A DNA stretch of 64,000 nucleotides, taken from contig BNBH01000004.1 of the NCBI GenBank assembly GCA_014655195.1, positions 1 to 64,000 of the forward strand, given 5' to 3'. The position numbers were made by a program, and so were the translations under genes. This DNA is from Streptomyces cellulosae (GTDB lineage Bacteria; Actinomycetota; Actinomycetes; Streptomycetales; Streptomycetaceae). The notes beneath the pieces are model-generated. The model was not told the DNA's origin. It did no database searches and saw nothing but the letters and a program-made list of their open reading frames with translations. This document shows positions 25,093 through 35,499 of this stretch, one piece after another (positions within the stretch are counted from its first letter, which is position 1; each line of letters opens with the position of its first letter).

Positions 25093-25632
25093 ATGGCGAA
25101 GGGCGAGGTGCTCGAGTTCGAGGAGTACGTCCGCACCCGGCAGGACGCGCTGCTGCGCAGCGCCCGGCGCCTGGTCCCGGACCCCATCGAGGCGCAGGAC
25201 CTGCTGCAGACCGCGCTGGTGCGCACCTACGGCCGCTGGGAGACCATCGAGGACAAGCGGCTGGCCGACGCCTATCTGCGCCGCGTCATGATCAACACGC
25301 GGACGGAGTGGTGGCGGGCGCGGAAGCTGGAGGAGGTGCCCACCGAGCAGCTCCCCGAGTCGCGCGTGGAGGACGCCACCGAGCAGTACGCGGACCGCGC
25401 CCTGCTGATGGACGTGCTGAAGGTCCTCGCCCCGAAGCAGCGCAGTGTCGTGGTGCTGCGACACTGGGAGCAGATGTCCACGGACGAGACGGCCGCCGCG
25501 CTCGGCATGTCGGCCGGAACGGTCAAGAGCACGCTGCACCGGGCGCTGGCCCGGCTCCGCGAGGAGCTGGAGTCCCGCGAGTCGGACGCACGCGCGCTGG
25601 AGCGTGAGGAGCGGGAGCGTTGCGCGGCCTGA
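25093..25632 (+). CDS. sigE: ECF RNA polymerase sigma factor SigE (cell-envelope stress)
   Basis: 179 aa SigE-family ECF sigma factor. Region 2 is FEEYVRTRQDALLRSARRLV...AQDLLQTALVRTYGRW (given as a span) and region 4 is LAPKQRSVVVLRHWEQMSTDE plus LGMSAGTVKSTLHRAL. In S. coelicolor it directs genes for cell-wall maintenance and is not held by an anti-sigma factor; its transcription is switched on by CseB/CseC. The same four genes follow in order here. A hairpin directly after its stop codon (25632-25659) would limit read-through into cseA. Start ATG with GGAAGGCGG upstream. Confidence 0.96.
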   Translation: MAKGEVLEFEEYVRTRQDALLRSARRLVPDPIEAQDLLQTALVRTYGRWETIEDKRLADAYLRRVMINTRTEWWRARKLEEVPTEQLPESRVEDATEQYADRALLMDVLKVLAPKQRSVVVLRHWEQMSTDETAAALGMSAGTVKSTLHRALARLREELESRESDARALEREERERCAA

Positions 25633-26270
25633 CCGGCCCGGGGCCCCTTCGGGCCCGGTCCACCGCCCGGACGGCGAGTACGGCGACGGCCGTGCTCGCC
25701 GCCGTCGCGCTGTTCGGCACCGGATGCGGCGCGAGCGGCACCGGCGCCCGGGACGAGGGCCCGGCCCGTGTCGACGGCGGGGCCAGCCCGGCCGCCCCCG
25801 CGACCGCGTCCTCGCCGACGCCCGACCGGGTGGACGCGGTGCGGCTGATCATGAAGGACCCGGCCGTGTCGGACGAGGTGAAGCGGGAGCTGAAGCCCTG
25901 CGTCGCCGACGAGTACCCGGTGGACGTCAGCTACGGCAACCTCACCGGGGAGGCCCGCGACGACGTCGTCGTCAACGTGCTGACCTGCGGTGACGCCGTC
26001 GGCATCGGCGCGTACGTGTACCGGCACCAGGGCGACGGCTACGTCAACGTGTTCAGCGCGGAGGAGCCGCCGGTCTACGCCGAGATCGACCGGGGGGACC
26101 TGGTGGTGACCAAGCAGGTCTACGACCGCGGCGACCCGGTGTCGAGCCCGTCCGGCGAGGTCGTGATCACGTACCGCTGGATCTCCGGCCGGTTCGACGA
26201 GAAGTACCGCACGCACAACGAGTACGGGCCGGTCGCCGGCGCGGTGCCGACACCGGCGCCGGACAGCTGA
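25620..26270 (+). CDS. cseA: CseA, lipoprotein of the SigE system
   Basis: 216 aa from TTG 25620, overlapping the end of sigE by 13 nt and preceded by GAGGAG. The N-terminus [26 protein letters not shown] is an export signal ending in a Cys with an imperfect lipobox (FGTGC), so lipidation at Cys36 is likely. The mature protein is acidic with no enzyme motif. In S. coelicolor CseA is an extracytoplasmic lipoprotein that damps CseBC signalling. GTG codons inside the signal peptide are alternative starts but would weaken the signal. Context makes the identification firm. Confidence 0.88.
   Translation: MRGLTGPGPLRARSTARTASTATAVLAAVALFGTGCGASGTGARDEGPARVDGGASPAAPATASSPTPDRVDAVRLIMKDPAVSDEVKRELKPCVADEYPVDVSYGNLTGEARDDVVVNVLTCGDAVGIGAYVYRHQGDGYVNVFSAEEPPVYAEIDRGDLVVTKQVYDRGDPVSSPSGEVVITYRWISGRFDEKYRTHNEYGPVAGAVPTPAPDS
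25632..25659 (+). terminator. Partial terminator just after sigE
   Basis: ACCGGCCCG (25632-25640) pairs with CGGGCCCGGT (25650-25659) with one bulged G, immediately after the sigE stop and inside the start of cseA. Work on S. coelicolor reported that most sigE transcripts end here and only a minority read through. There is no U-tract. Confidence 0.55.
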
Positions 26271-26345
26271 GACACGGCTCACAGCGGGAACCGCCGGCGG
26301 GCCCTCGCACGATGAAGGGGTGAACCCGTCGCGCGGCCGGTGCGT

Positions 26346-26375
26346 CCCGTGGGGTGGGCAGCCAGGACCCACGGG
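26346..26375 (+). other. Intercistronic hairpin between cseA and cseB
   Basis: CCCGTGGG (26346-26353) is perfectly complementary to CCCACGGG (26368-26375) within the 147-bp cseA-cseB gap. It could be an mRNA processing or stability element, or an operator dyad. Confidence 0.4.
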
Positions 26376-26417
26376 GCACGCCCCGCCCGGGATCACACGA
26401 GAACTGAGAGCAGCGGG

Positions 26418-27116
26418 ATGGCAGACCAGACCCATGTCCTGTTCGTCGAGGACGACGACGTCATCCGTGAGGCCACCCAGCTCACGCTGGAGCGGGACGG
26501 CTTCGCGGTCACCGCGATGCCCGACGGGCTGTCGGGTCTGGAGGCGTTCCGCGCCGACCGGCCGGACATCGCGCTCCTCGACGTCATGGTGCCCGGCCTG
26601 GACGGCGTCAGCCTGTGCCGGCGGATACGGGACGAGTCGACCGTGCCGGTGATCATGCTGTCGGCGCGGGCCGACGCCATCGACGTGGTGCTGGGCCTGG
26701 AGGCGGGCGCCGACGACTACGTGACCAAGCCGTTCGACGGCGCGGTCCTGGTCGCCCGGATCCGCGCGGTGCTGCGCCGCTTCGAGCGGGCGGGCGGCGC
26801 GGGCGCCGGGCAGGACGACGAGGACGCCGGGCCCGTGCTGGCCTTCGGTGAGCTGGAGATCGACACCGAGGGCATGGAGGTGCGCAAGGCCGGCCGGCCG
26901 GTCGCGCTCACCCCGACCGAGATGCGGCTGCTGCTGGAGTTCTCCGCCGCGCCGGGCACCGTCCTCACCCGTGACAAGCTGCTGGAGCGCGTCTGGGAGT
27001 ACGGCTGGGGCGGGGACACCCGGGTGGTCGACGTCCATGTGCAGCGGCTGCGCGCGAAGATCGGCCAGGACCGGATCGAGACGGTCCGCGGCTTCGGCTA
27101 CAAACTGAAGGCCTGA
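26418..27116 (+). CDS. cseB: CseB, OmpR-family response regulator
   Basis: 232 aa. Receiver domain with Asp55 (IALLDVMVPGLDGV) and the Lys of YVTKPF. C-terminal winged helix (LTPTEMRLLLEFSAAPGTV, GWGGDTRVVDVHVQRLRAKI, TVRGFGYKL). Activates transcription of sigE when phosphorylated by CseC. ATG chosen because the receiver fold starts at residue 6. cseC follows after 8 bp. Confidence 0.95.
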   Translation: MADQTHVLFVEDDDVIREATQLTLERDGFAVTAMPDGLSGLEAFRADRPDIALLDVMVPGLDGVSLCRRIRDESTVPVIMLSARADAIDVVLGLEAGADDYVTKPFDGAVLVARIRAVLRRFERAGGAGAGQDDEDAGPVLAFGELEIDTEGMEVRKAGRPVALTPTEMRLLLEFSAAPGTVLTRDKLLERVWEYGWGGDTRVVDVHVQRLRAKIGQDRIETVRGFGYKLKA

Positions 27117-27124
27117 GCGGACGG

Positions 27125-28468
27125 ATGCGGGGACACTTCCGGCGCCTGGCGACGGCGTTCGTACGGCAGGCCAACATCGGCGCGGGCCTGCGATGGAAGC
27201 TCAGCGCGGCCATCGCGCTGGTCGGCGCGCTGGTGGCGGTCGCGCTCAGCCTGGTCGTGCACAACGCGGCCCGGGTGTCGATGCTGGACAACGCCCGCGA
27301 CCTGGCCGACGAACGCATCATGATCGCCCAGCGGAACTACGAGCTGTCCGGGCGGCTGAACTTCCCCAACACCAAGATCGACGACCCGCAGCTGCCGGCA
27401 GAGCTGCGCGCCAAGGTCGAGCAGGGCCGCCGCGCCACGTACGTCGCCGACCGGGGCGGCGCGCCGGACATCTGGGCGGCGGTGCCGCTGAAGAACGGGC
27501 ACGTGATGTCGCTGCACTCCGGCTTCACCGACCGCAGCTCGGACATCCTCAAGGACCTCGACCAGGCCCTGTGGATCGGCTCCCTCGCGACCGTGTTCGG
27601 CGGGTGCGCGCTCGGCGTGCTCATCGGCGGGCACCTGTCGCGGCGGCTGCGCAAGGCGGCCACGGCGGCCAACCGGGTCGCCGGGGGCGAGACGGACGTA
27701 CGGGTGCGGGACGCCATCGGCGGGGTGGTGCGGGACGAGACCGACGACCTGGCCAGCGCGGTGGACGCCATGGCGGACGCGCTGCGGCAGCGGCTGGAGG
27801 CCGAGCGCCGGGTCACCGCCGACATCGCCCACGAGCTGCGCACCCCGGTGACCGGCCTGCTCACCGCGGCGGAGCTGCTGCCCCCGGGCCGCCCCACGGA
27901 GCTGGTGCAGGACCGGGCGCGCGCGATGCGCACCCTCGTCGAGGACGTCCTGGAGGTCGCCCGCCTCGACAGCGCCTCCGAACGGGCCGAGCTGCAGGAC
28001 ATCCTGCTCGGCGAGTTCGTCGCCCGCCGGGTCGCGGCGAAGGACCCGGACGTGGTCGTCCGCGTGACGCACGAGTCGGAGGTCACCACCGACCCGCGGC
28101 GGCTCGAGCGGGTGCTGTTCAACCTGCTCGCCAACGCGGCGCGGCACGGGGCTCCGCCCATCGAGGTCACCGTGGAGGGCCGGGTCGTCCGGGTCCGCGA
28201 CCACGGGCCCGGCTTCCCGGAGGACCTGCTCGCCGAGGGGCCGAGCCGCTTCCGCACCGGCAGCGCGGACCGCGCGGGCCGGGGCCACGGCCTGGGCCTG
28301 ACCATCGCGGCCGGCCAGGCCCGCGTCCTGGGCGCCCGCCTGACCTTCCGCAACGTCCGCCCGGCAGGCGCCCCGTCCGACACCCCGCCCGAGGGCGCGG
28401 CAGCCGTCCTCTGGCTCCCGGAACACGCCCCGACGAACACGGGGAGCTATCCGGTGCTGGGGCAGTGA
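27125..28468 (+). CDS. cseC: CseC, sensor histidine kinase for envelope stress
   Basis: 447 aa. Transmembrane helices at ~26-47 and ~150-168 flank a ~100-residue extracytoplasmic sensor. Then come a HAMP domain (GGHLSRRLRKAATAANRVAGG), H-box with His236 (TADIAHELRTPVTGLL), N-box LLANAARHG and G-box GRGHGLGLTIA. Senses cell-wall damage (lysozyme and glycopeptides in S. coelicolor) and phosphorylates CseB. The HisKA segment is short and lacks some conserved positions, as in known CseC. Confidence 0.94.
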   Translation: MRGHFRRLATAFVRQANIGAGLRWKLSAAIALVGALVAVALSLVVHNAARVSMLDNARDLADERIMIAQRNYELSGRLNFPNTKIDDPQLPAELRAKVEQGRRATYVADRGGAPDIWAAVPLKNGHVMSLHSGFTDRSSDILKDLDQALWIGSLATVFGGCALGVLIGGHLSRRLRKAATAANRVAGGETDVRVRDAIGGVVRDETDDLASAVDAMADALRQRLEAERRVTADIAHELRTPVTGLLTAAELLPPGRPTELVQDRARAMRTLVEDVLEVARLDSASERAELQDILLGEFVARRVAAKDPDVVVRVTHESEVTTDPRRLERVLFNLLANAARHGAPPIEVTVEGRVVRVRDHGPGFPEDLLAEGPSRFRTGSADRAGRGHGLGLTIAAGQARVLGARLTFRNVRPAGAPSDTPPEGAAAVLWLPEHAPTNTGSYPVLGQ

Positions 28469-28472
28469 GAAG

Positions 28473-28501
28473 GGGGTTTCCGGGGGCACCCCGGAAGCCC
28501 C
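28473..28501 (+). terminator. Terminator-like hairpin after cseC
   Basis: A 13-bp stem with one G-U pair (28473-28485 with 28489-28501) and a 3-nt loop lies 4 nt after the cseC stop. No U-tract. Confidence 0.65.
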
Positions 28502-28602
28502 TGTGATGGGCGTGAGGGCGCCCCGGAACTCGAGGCGCCTCGGACCGACGCGGGCACCGGCATGGCACGGGGGCGCCCTCGCGCTGCGGGGCCGGGGCGC
28601 GC

Positions 28603-28727
28603 GGACGCCCCAGAAGCCCCCGGTGTCTCAGACCGACGCGGACGCCGGCGTAAGCCCCCTGCGGGGCCTGCGGGGCCTGCGGGGCCCGCGGCGATGGGCG
28701 CCCCGGAAGCCCCCGCGTCTCAGACCG
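28603..28727. repeat. Direct repeat duplicating the 3' end of the MFS gene
   Basis: 28603-28635 and 28696-28727 share about 30 nt of the form (G)G(A/G)CGCCCC(A/G)GAAGCCCCCG..GTCTCAGACCG. The second copy runs over the stop codon of the MFS gene (28720-28722). Between them is a triplicated CTGCGGGGC unit (28670-28690). It looks like a local tandem duplication in the 251-bp gap after cseC, which holds no gene. Confidence 0.65.
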
Positions 28728-30288
28728 TCTCCGGCGCCGCCACGGGAGCCTCCTCCCGTTGCGGCCCCGCTCCCTTCAGCGGGACCTCCCTGACGAAGAC
28801 CGACGCCGCCAGTGAGAGGACCGCCACCGCCGCGCCCAGCAGGAACGCCCCGTGCGTGCCCGAGGAGACCGCGTGCTGGTAGGCCTCGCGGGCGGCTTCC
28901 GGCAGCTTCGCCAGGCTCGCCGCGTCGAGCTGGGCGGACTGCTCGGTCACCTTGGAGCCGAGCGCGCCCGCCCGCTCCGCCATGACGTCCTGGACGCGGT
29001 GGTTGAACAGCGCGCCCATCACCGCGACGCCGAAGGACGAGCCGAGGGTGCGGAACAGGGTGGTCGTGGAGGACGCCACGCCCATGTCCTTCAGCTCCAC
29101 GCTGTTCTGCGCGACCAGCATGGTGATCTGCATCAGACAGCCCATGCCGAGGCCGACGACGGCCATGAAGACGCCGGAGGTGAGGCGGGAGGTCCCGGTG
29201 TCCATCGTGGACAGCAGGTACAGGCCCACGATCAGCAGGGCGCTGCCCACCACCGGGAACACCTTGTAGCGGCCGGTGTTCGTCGTCACCCGGCCCGCGA
29301 CCATCGAGGTGACCAGCATCGCGCCGAGCATCGGCAGGAGCAGCAGACCGGAGTTGGTCGCCGAGGCGCCCTGCACGGACTGCTGGTACAGCGGCAGGAA
29401 GAGCGTCGCGCCGAACATCACGAAGCCCACGATGAAGCCGATGACGGACATCAGCGTGAAGTTGCGGCTGCGGAAGATGTGCAGCGGCACCACGGGCTCG
29501 GCGGCCCGGGTCTGCCAGAACACGAAGCCCACCAGGGACGCGACGCCGAGGGCGATCAGCTCCATGATCCGCGTGGACGTCCACGCGTACTCGGTGCCGC
29601 CCCAGGTGGTGACCAGGACGATCGCGGTGATGCCGACGGTCAGCAGCGTCACGCCGAGGTAGTCGATGCCCGCCTGCGACCGCTTCCTCGGCAGGTGCAG
29701 CACCACCCCGATCGCGGCGAGGGCGATCACGCCGAGCGGCAGGTTGATGTAGAAGGCCCAGCGCCAGCCCCAGTTGTCGGTGATGGTGCCGCCGACGAGC
29801 GGCCCGCCGATCATCGCGAGGGCCATCACGGCTGCCATCATGCCCTGGTACTTGCCGCGCTCCCGGGGCGGGATCAGGTCGCCGATGATCGCCATGACGC
29901 CGACCATCAGGCCGCCCGCGCCCAGGCCCTGCACCGCGCGGAACGCGATGAGCTGGCCCATGTCCTGCGCCATGCCGCTCAGCGCGGAGCCGATCAGGAA
30001 GATCACGATGGAGGTGACGAACGAGCCCTTGCGCCCGTACATGTCGCCGATCTTGCCCCACACCGGGGTGGAGGCCGCGGTGGCCAGCGTGTACGCCGTG
30101 ACCACCCAGGAGAGGTGCTCCAGGCCGCCCAGCTCACCCACGATCGTCGGCATCGCGGTGCCGATGATCATGTTGTCGAGCATCGCGAGCATCATCGCGA
30201 TCATGAGCGCGAGCAGCACCACCCGCACGCTCCGCGGCTGTTTCGCGCCGTCCGTCGGTGCGGCCCCCGCCGCCACTGTGTCCGTCAT
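28720..30288 (-). CDS. MFS drug exporter, EmrB/QacA (DHA2) family
   Basis: 522 aa, 14 predicted transmembrane helices, proton-driven efflux. DHA2 signatures are MLDNMIIGTAMPTIVGELGG in helix 1, GKIGDMYGRKGSF in the 2-3 loop, FRAVQGLGAGGLMVG and MIGGPLVGGTITDNWGWRWAFYINLP (motif C region, given as a span). Start ATG 30286-30288 has GGGGGAG 8 nt upstream; the ATG at 30309 is less well placed. Divergent from a TetR gene across a 23-bp-arm inverted repeat, so TetR control with derepression by a substrate is the likely arrangement. Substrate unknown. Confidence 0.93.
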   Translation of the reverse strand: MTDTVAAGAAPTDGAKQPRSVRVVLLALMIAMMLAMLDNMIIGTAMPTIVGELGGLEHLSWVVTAYTLATAASTPVWGKIGDMYGRKGSFVTSIVIFLIGSALSGMAQDMGQLIAFRAVQGLGAGGLMVGVMAIIGDLIPPRERGKYQGMMAAVMALAMIGGPLVGGTITDNWGWRWAFYINLPLGVIALAAIGVVLHLPRKRSQAGIDYLGVTLLTVGITAIVLVTTWGGTEYAWTSTRIMELIALGVASLVGFVFWQTRAAEPVVPLHIFRSRNFTLMSVIGFIVGFVMFGATLFLPLYQQSVQGASATNSGLLLLPMLGAMLVTSMVAGRVTTNTGRYKVFPVVGSALLIVGLYLLSTMDTGTSRLTSGVFMAVVGLGMGCLMQITMLVAQNSVELKDMGVASSTTTLFRTLGSSFGVAVMGALFNHRVQDVMAERAGALGSKVTEQSAQLDAASLAKLPEAAREAYQHAVSSGTHGAFLLGAAVAVLSLAASVFVREVPLKGAGPQREEAPVAAPETV

Positions 30289-30328
30289 GGATCCCACTCC
30301 CCCGGCCACCCTCGGGTGACCCGTCTTT

Positions 30329-30400
30329 ACTTACTTGCCGCCCGGCTAGTTGATTACGACGGGGAAGCTAGTCGCGTAACTAGCCGGGCGTCAAGTAAGT
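30329..30400. promoter_or_regulatory. TetR operator region: long inverted repeat between MFS and tetR
   Basis: Positions 30329-30351 (ACTTACTTG...GGCTAGTT) and 30378-30400 (AACTAGCC...CAAGTAAGT) are inverted copies with one mismatch over 23 bp, 26 bp apart. A smaller dyad, CTAGT-N6-ACTAG (30368-30383), overlaps the right arm. The repeats cover the MFS promoter, so repressor bound here should silence the exporter and perhaps its own gene. Confidence 0.8.
30365..30394 (-). promoter_or_regulatory. Promoter of the MFS gene
   Basis: On the minus strand TTGACG (30389-30394), 18-nt spacer, TAGCTT (30365-30370). The -35 lies in the right arm of the inverted repeat, consistent with steric repression. 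Confidence 0.6.
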
Positions 30401-30427
30401 TTTCGTCAAGAGGGTCCGAGGGGAAAG

Positions 30428-31024
30428 ATGGGCGGCACCATGGACGGCACCAGGCAGCGGCGCCGCGGGAACACCCGCCAGCGCATCCAGGAAGTGGCGC
30501 TCGGACTCTTCGCCGAGCAGGGCTACGAGAAGACCTCGCTGCGCGAGATCGCCGAGCGGCTGGACGTCACCAAGGCGGCGCTCTACTACCACTTCAAGAC
30601 CAAGGAAGAGATCCTCGTGTCGATCTTCGAGGACCTCTCCCGGCCCATCGAGGACCTGATCGAGTGGGGGCGCCGGCAGCCGCACTCGCTGGAGACCAAG
30701 CAGGAGATCATCCGCCGCTACAGCGCGGCGCTGATGGAGGCCGCCCCGCTCTTCCGCTTCATGCAGGAGAACCAGGCGACCATCCGCGAGCTGCGCATCG
30801 GCGACATGTTCAAGACGAAGATGCTCGGTCTGCGGGACATCCTCATCGACCCCGACGCCGACCTGGTCGACCAGGTGCGCTGCATCAGCGCCCTGTTCAC
30901 GCTGCACGCCGGGATGCACGTCCTCCAGGAAGTCGAAAGCGACCCCGGGAAGCGGCGTGAAGCCGTTCTCGAGGTCGCCGTCGATCTGATCACCCAGGCC
31001 CACCGGCACACGGCGGGCGACTAG
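30428..31024 (+). CDS. TetR-family repressor of the MFS exporter
   Basis: 198 aa. N-terminal helix-turn-helix (residues ~17-63: IQEVALGLFAEQGYEKTSL, VTKAALYYHFKTKEEIL) and a divergent helical ligand domain. Starts MGGTMDGTRQ; a second ATG four codons later is possible, but GAGGGG precedes the first. Divergently transcribed from the exporter with shared operator DNA. The ligand is presumably an exporter substrate. Confidence 0.92.
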   Translation: MGGTMDGTRQRRRGNTRQRIQEVALGLFAEQGYEKTSLREIAERLDVTKAALYYHFKTKEEILVSIFEDLSRPIEDLIEWGRRQPHSLETKQEIIRRYSAALMEAAPLFRFMQENQATIRELRIGDMFKTKMLGLRDILIDPDADLVDQVRCISALFTLHAGMHVLQEVESDPGKRREAVLEVAVDLITQAHRHTAGD

Positions 31025-31059
31025 GGCCCAGGCGGTCGCTTCCGTCCGCTCCCCGCGGG

Positions 31060-31797
31060 TCAGACCGTCGCGCCGTGGCTGCGGAGGAACTTCGCCGGGT
31101 CCACGGCGGAGCCGTAGTTCGGGGTCGTGCGGATCTCGAAGTGCAGGTGCGGACCGCTGGAGTTGCCGGTGTTGCCGGACAGGGCGATCTTCTGGCCGGT
31201 CTTCACGACCTGGCCGACCTTCACGTTCACGGACGACAGGTGGGCGTACTGCGAGTACGTCTTGTTGCCGTGCTTGATCACGATGGCGTTGCCGTACGCG
31301 GGACCGTCGCCCGCGCCGTTGCCGCCGGCCTTGACGACCGTGCCGCCGTGGGCGGCCATCACCGGGGTGCCGGTCGGGACCGCGTAGTCCTGGCCGGAGT
31401 GCTTGTGCGCCCACATGCCGCCGTTCGCCGCGAAGCTCGCCGACAGCTTGTAGGACTTCACCGGGTCGATCCAGGAGGCGGCCTTCTTCTTGGCCGCGGC
31501 CTTCGCCGCCTTCTTGGCCTGCGCGGCCTTGGCGGCAGCGGCCTTCTTCGCCTCGGCGGCCTTCGCCGCCTTCTCGGCCTGCGCCTGGACGGCCTTCGCC
31601 TGCGCCTCGGCGGCCTTGGACTGGGCGGCCGCCTGCGCCTGCACGGCGCCGGCCGTGGTGGACGCGGCCGTGTTGTCGACGGCGGCCGCGACCCCGACTC
31701 CCAGGACGACCGAGGTGCCCAGGCCGGCGGCCAGGACGGCCGCACGGGTACGGGTGGCGGACGTACGGGGGAAACGGGACGTGACGCGCTCGAACAT
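31060..31797 (-). CDS. Secreted M23-family peptidoglycan endopeptidase (LytM-type)
   Basis: 245 aa. The N-terminal signal/anchor (AAVLAAGLGTSVVLGVGVAAAV) ends near residue 40. An Ala/Lys/Gln-rich coiled coil (residues ~45-105) follows, then the M23 domain. Zn ligands are in KHSGQDYAVPTGTPV (H-x3-D) and HLHFEIRTTPNYGSAVDP (HxH). Cleaves peptide cross-links in the cell wall and is likely to act in growth or sporulation. Start MFERVTSRFP was chosen because GAGGT lies 5 nt upstream; the earlier ATG would add 15 residues before the signal. Confidence 0.92.
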   Translation of the reverse strand: MFERVTSRFPRTSATRTRAAVLAAGLGTSVVLGVGVAAAVDNTAASTTAGAVQAQAAAQSKAAEAQAKAVQAQAEKAAKAAEAKKAAAAKAAQAKKAAKAAAKKKAASWIDPVKSYKLSASFAANGGMWAHKHSGQDYAVPTGTPVMAAHGGTVVKAGGNGAGDGPAYGNAIVIKHGNKTYSQYAHLSSVNVKVGQVVKTGQKIALSGNTGNSSGPHLHFEIRTTPNYGSAVDPAKFLRSHGATV

Positions 31798-32238
31798 CGA
31801 AACCTCATGGGGGGAGGGGACAGAGGAGAGCCACCGGCTCACGGGGACCCGTGGCGTGGTGGCTATTCAGTGGTAACCCTTTCGCCCGAAATGGCGCAAA
31901 GGTGTGACCTACGACGGAAATTCGTAGATACCGACTGAGATGTACGGCCTCTGAGACGCGGCTCACAGGGAGCAAAAGCCCCATTTCAAGCCGATCGGGC
32001 GCGCTATCCACCGGAATGTCCGATGTAGTTTCGGTGGCCCTCTACTATTCCGGGCCGTATGTGACGTAGCTCCTGTGCGGCACGTCACCGGGGAGTGAAA
32101 AAGCGGGCGGAGAAATGTGGCGCAGGCCTCTGGCCGCCTACCGCCCGGTAACCCTACGGTTCACCTCGCGTCACCCTCGCACACGAGCATGCACACGACA
32201 TGTTGGCAGCGTCACGGACGTGAGAGGACCCCCACGAC
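31798..32238. other. 441-bp divergent regulatory region between the M23 peptidase and acid phosphatase genes
   Basis: No gene is supported. On the minus strand the M23 5' leader can fold a nested hairpin (GCCACC 31830-31835 with GGTGGC 31858-31863; ACGGG 31841-31845 with CCCGT 31848-31852). A 6-bp hairpin lies at 31909-31927. The region is locally AT-richer than its surroundings (31870-32060), as promoters are. A GTTCACC at 32159-32165 followed by TCACC at 32171 weakly resembles PHO-box repeats. Confidence 0.5.
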
Positions 32239-32898
32239 ATGAGAAGCCGACGCCCCCGGCCGCGCCGCGTATCGGTGACCGCCGTCTCCGCGACCGCCCT
32301 GGTGGCCCTCGCCGCACCCGCGGAGGCCACACCCGCAGCCACGGCCCCCACGGCGGCCACCGCCGCCCTCCCGGCCACCGCTCCCGCCCTCGCCCTCGCG
32401 GCGGACGTCGACCACGACACCTGGCAGCGCGACTGCCGGGCCGTCATGGACCAGGCCCTGCCCTATGTGCAGCAGCGCATCGCCGCCGCCCGTCCGGGCG
32501 AGAAGCAGGCGATCGTCCTCGACATCGACAACACCGCTCTGGAGACCGACTTCGGCTTCAGCTTCCCGCAGCCCGCCAACGAGCCGGTCCTGGAGGTCGC
32601 CCGCTACGCCGAGGAGCGCGGCGTCGACCTGTTCTTCGTCACGGCCCGCCCCGGCATCATCTACGCGCCCACCGAGTGGAACCTCGACCAGGCCGGCTAC
32701 GAGTCCTCGGGGCTGTACGTCCGGAGCTTCATCGACCTCTTCCGGAACGTCGCCGAGTACAAGACCGCGCAGCGGATCGACATCGAGCGCAAGGGCTACA
32801 CGATCATCGCCAACATCGGCAACAGCGCCACCGACCTCTCCGGCGGCCACGCCGAGCGCACCTTCAAGCTCCCGGACTACGACGGCCGACTCTCCTGA
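32239..32898 (+). CDS. Secreted HAD-superfamily acid phosphatase (class B-like)
   Basis: 219 aa. A twin-arginine-like basic N-terminus (RSRRPRPRRVSVTAVSATAL) and Ala-rich signal region run to ~residue 54. The HAD domain then carries motif I VLDIDNTALET, motif II LFFVTARPG and motif III region AQRIDIERKGYTIIANIGNS, as in HAD family acid phosphatases (Acid_phosphat_B type). Probably exported and scavenging phosphate from phosphomonoesters. The ATG has only a weak Shine-Dalgarno. It ends at a strong terminator shared with clpC. Confidence 0.87.
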   Translation: MRSRRPRPRRVSVTAVSATALVALAAPAEATPAATAPTAATAALPATAPALALAADVDHDTWQRDCRAVMDQALPYVQQRIAAARPGEKQAIVLDIDNTALETDFGFSFPQPANEPVLEVARYAEERGVDLFFVTARPGIIYAPTEWNLDQAGYESSGLYVRSFIDLFRNVAEYKTAQRIDIERKGYTIIANIGNSATDLSGGHAERTFKLPDYDGRLS

Positions 32899-32915
32899 CC
32901 GCCCCGGGACATACC

Positions 32916-32951
32916 AAAGGGACCGGCACCCTCGCGGGTGCCGGCCCCTTT
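32916..32951. terminator. Bidirectional terminator
   Basis: AAAGGGACCGGCACC (32916-32930) pairs with GGTGCCGGCCCCTTT (32937-32951) with one internal mismatch, between convergent acid phosphatase and clpC genes. A- and T-runs flank both sides. Confidence 0.85.
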
Positions 32952-32973
32952 CACAGGCCGTGAGGCAGGGCGC

Positions 32974-35499
<2,526 letters not shown>

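Noticed and set aside
27193..28506. Large overlapping frames inside cseC (437 aa and antisense 463 aa)
   Set aside because: Translations are Gly/Arg/Pro-rich with no motif; cseC has intact histidine-kinase boxes in its own frame.
31798..32060. Possible c-di-AMP (ydaO-type) riboswitch upstream of the M23 peptidase
   Set aside because: Such riboswitches control cell-wall hydrolases in Streptomyces and disA lies in this window, but I could not find the conserved ydaO core in the minus-strand leader, only unrelated hairpins. A covariance-model search (RF00379) of 31798-32100 would settle it; a significant hit would reverse this.
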